Assembly: GCA_009823395.1 (NCBI GenBank)
Contig: CM020503.1
Span: 7,081,001 to 7,145,000 of the forward strand
Origin: Thamnaconus septentrionalis
Lineage: Eukaryota > Chordata > Actinopteri > Tetraodontiformes > Monacanthidae
Direction of reading: 5' to 3'
Length of the DNA: 64,000 nt
Positions 62,020 to 64,000 of the stretch are shown piece by piece (position 1 is the first letter of the stretch; each line of letters opens with the position of its first letter). A model generated the notes under the pieces. That model was not told the origin of the DNA. It saw nothing but the letters and a program-made list of their open reading frames with translations, and did not search any database. The translations under genes and the position numbers were made by a program.

Positions 62020-62390
62020 GATTAGAGAGCTCAGTGCGCTCGTGTGGTGCGGCCGCTCGACTGAGCGCCGGCCTCCGACGAAAAATGCCGTCAGACGGAG
62101 AGCAAATAGTTGCAAAGTAAATAAACAAACACGGCCGGCCAATCACAGCGGAGGGTCGGGGACGAGCGTCGACGTTGCTGCCGTTGCTCGCTCGGGGGAG
62201 GGGCGGGCCGTCCTCGGACCCGATAGCGGCCGCCGACGCTTCCACTCCACGCTGGAGGGTGACTCATTGTTTCCGAGGCCGCTCACATGTGTCGCATTAG
62301 GAGGAGACGACAGATGAAGCGGAGCGCCTCCTCCACGGCCCCGCCACCGTGTCGCTTGGCGCTGTGGTGGTGGTGGGGGGGTCATGAGCA
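62020..62390. promoter_or_regulatory. CpG-rich patch with CCAAT and GC boxes
   Basis: CpG density rises sharply. GCCAATCA lies at about 62138-62145, and GGGGCGGGCC, a GC-box match, at about 62199-62208. NotI-type GCGGCCGC text is at about 62226-62233. The arrangement is promoter-like, but no first exon with a convincing donor was found on either side. It could be an orphan CpG island. Confidence 0.3.
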
Positions 62391-62471
62391 CGGGATTGTC
62401 GATAAGTTACAACCAGGTTCCTACAGTGGGAGATGTCCCCATGGAACAGTTTAAAAGCAGGATTAGGGAAC

Positions 62472-62472
<1 letters not shown>

Positions 62473-62520
<48 letters not shown>
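62473..62520. repeat. (CTG)16 trinucleotide repeat
   Basis: Sixteen perfect CTG units (CAG on the minus strand). On the minus strand it is read as 16 or 17 Gln in a 214-codon frame that I do not accept as a gene. Confidence 0.97.
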
Positions 62521-64000
62521 ATTACCAAATGTCTCTGTGAATCTGCCAACTGTCTTTAAGTTGTTTGTTTTAACTTCAAGCTGGTACACACGACAGAATT
62601 CTTCAGACCTTCGCAGAGTTAGAAAACAGCACACTTGTCGATAACAAAAGACGGATGGCACAAGGTCTCTGACACCGCACGCTGACCGATTCTTCAGCAT
62701 CCCTCTTACTTCCTCAGTCAGATGACTCACCTCGTGTCTTGATTGGCTGTTTGATTGGCTGATTGGCCGTGACATTACGCTCTGTGTGCGCTCGGCTCCT
62801 CTCAGAATCTCCTTCAGAGGCCTTACGAGCGGATCGGAGCCGACCAGATCACACTTAAGACCCGTCAGTGCAGGAAAATCAGACACTGTGTCGTTTGCAA
62901 ACACCAGACAGCCGGCCCAATTACCCTGTAGTGGGTACCCGCCTTTATGTGGAACTTCTTTTGTGGCCGCTATCCTGGCTGGGACTCCTTTACAAAGGGG
63001 AGTTTGAATCTCAACAGCAACAATTAAAGATAAAGTAAAAAACAAATTCAACGTTCGGCCAACGCTGCTTGTCTGCAGGTAAAAGTAGAGACAGAGGGAG
63101 CGTCACCCTGGTGTGAGATGGAGGTGTGACTCCTGCGACAGCGGGCCCTTTCCGCCGTGACACTAACACACACACATACGTACACACGCTTGGGCCTTAA
63201 GCAGCAGCAGCGAGCGATGAGGAGCCCGAGCCGAGCCGAGAGGAGAGGAGAGGAGAGGGCTCACCCTCCTCAGGCGCTGGCTGTTTGTCGCTAAATGAAG
63301 GCCGGCATTCTTTGGTTTCCCAGGGAGCTGGGTGCCTGCCAGTCCCCCGGCCACTGAGTGCCATTTTATTAAGAACAAAATGGAGCCCCTATGAAAGGAG
63401 CCCGGCGCTGAGCCTGCACAGGTCTCACCGAGCTGAGCCTCGGCATAAACAAACACCGCCTTAAAGAGACAGGCTGGCTGGAGAGAGGGAGGCAGATACA
63501 GTGGATGCCACTGTGGGATTGGCAGCGGCTGGCGCTGATGAGCAGGAATCACCTCGGCGATGGGAGGGAGGGCGGGAGGTGAGCCGGGCCGGGCGGGTGA
63601 GCGGCGACGGGCCGTCCAAACCCGCTGTCAAAACATCGTCCCGTCAGGTTTTTTTTTTGTTTTTTCTGATGGCCAGATTCTGAAAAATAGGGCAAGGAGT
63701 TGTTTTCTGCACAGCATCTATAGATCAACGTTGCAGAACAATAAGGGATGGAGGGGCTTATATGAGCTGATTTGGAACGTTGCACTCAGAGGGAAACAGG
63801 TTGGTGTAAACATGCAGAAGCAGGACCCAGAGTGTCCAGAAGGGGTCAGTAATATCACAAGTTTGCTGAGTGACATTTTTAACATGAACCTCCCGACAAT
63901 TAAAGTTTATGATTTATATACTGAATAAGTAGCCCTGGAAATATTCTAGAATGCATATGAGGGTAAATCTGACGAATGGAAGAAATGTTTTGATTATTGT

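Larger units (their letters stand above)
36641..64000. other. Upstream intergenic DNA, no supported gene
   Basis: About 27 kb beyond the putative promoter. I examined both strands for spliced frames and found no exon chain. The longest frames (for example 62407-63051 and 53613-54203 on the minus strand) run through simple repeats or G/C-rich text. The region holds the repeats, transposon remnants, hairpin and CpG-rich patch listed separately. In between is unremarkable non-coding DNA with possible conserved elements. Confidence 0.6.

Noticed and set aside
62315..62458. Short plus-strand frame MKRSASSTAPPPCRLALWWW... next to the CpG-rich patch
   Set aside because: Trp and Gly runs come from a GTG/GGG tract. 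No donor or domain.
62407..63051. 214-codon minus-strand frame with a polyGln run
   Set aside because: The frame is long because it crosses (CTG)16. The flanking residues show no domain, the start lacks context and no splice partner is evident.

Overview
The window looks like teleost fish nuclear DNA. It is a mosaic of non-coding sequence with very many dinucleotide microsatellites: (CA/GT)n, long (TA)n, (GA/CT)n and tetranucleotide arrays. It also holds remnants of DNA transposons and two copies of a LINE 3'-end repeat of the kind common in spiny-rayed fishes. There is no bacterial-style gene packing, and almost all open frames of 60-200 codons are chance frames, many running through simple repeats.

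One protein-coding gene can be supported, on the minus strand. Four exons join in phase: 36097-36191 (start codon, 95 nt), 18946-19068 (123 nt), 4874-5078 (205 nt) and 4286-4493 (208 nt). Together they give 210 codons plus one base, and the gene continues off the left side of the window. The product is the N-terminal part of an ankyrin-repeat and fibronectin-III protein that I recognise as ANKFN1 (fish ankfn1; relative of fly wide awake and mouse Nmf9). Exon 1 has an upstream in-frame stop and lies beside a GC/CpG-rich stretch (about 36190-36640), which is the likely promoter. Introns of about 17.0, 13.9 and 0.38 kb separate the exons.

Layout: 1-4285 is the next intron of the gene, with a small transposon at its left end. 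4286-5078 holds exons 4 and 3. 5079-18945 is intron 2, which is rich in microsatellites and G-runs and has a possible piggyBac-like fragment. 18946-19068 is exon 2. 19069-36096 is intron 1, with two very long (TA)n tracts, older repeats and one unassigned coding-like frame. 36097-36640 is exon 1, the 5' UTR and the putative promoter. 36640-64000 is upstream intergenic DNA with no gene I can support.

The intergenic part contains a perfect 16-bp-stem hairpin 0.8 kb upstream of the start codon, a 160-bp element with 41-bp perfect terminal inverted repeats, and a 530-bp element flanked by TA. It also has a (CTG)16 tract, strong G-quadruplex/i-motif blocks, and a CpG-rich patch near 62 kb with CCAAT and GC boxes.

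The exon chain is well supported by splice signals and phase. The family name rests on recalled similarity and could not be searched here. Repeat family names are given only where the sequence reminded me of a known consensus.
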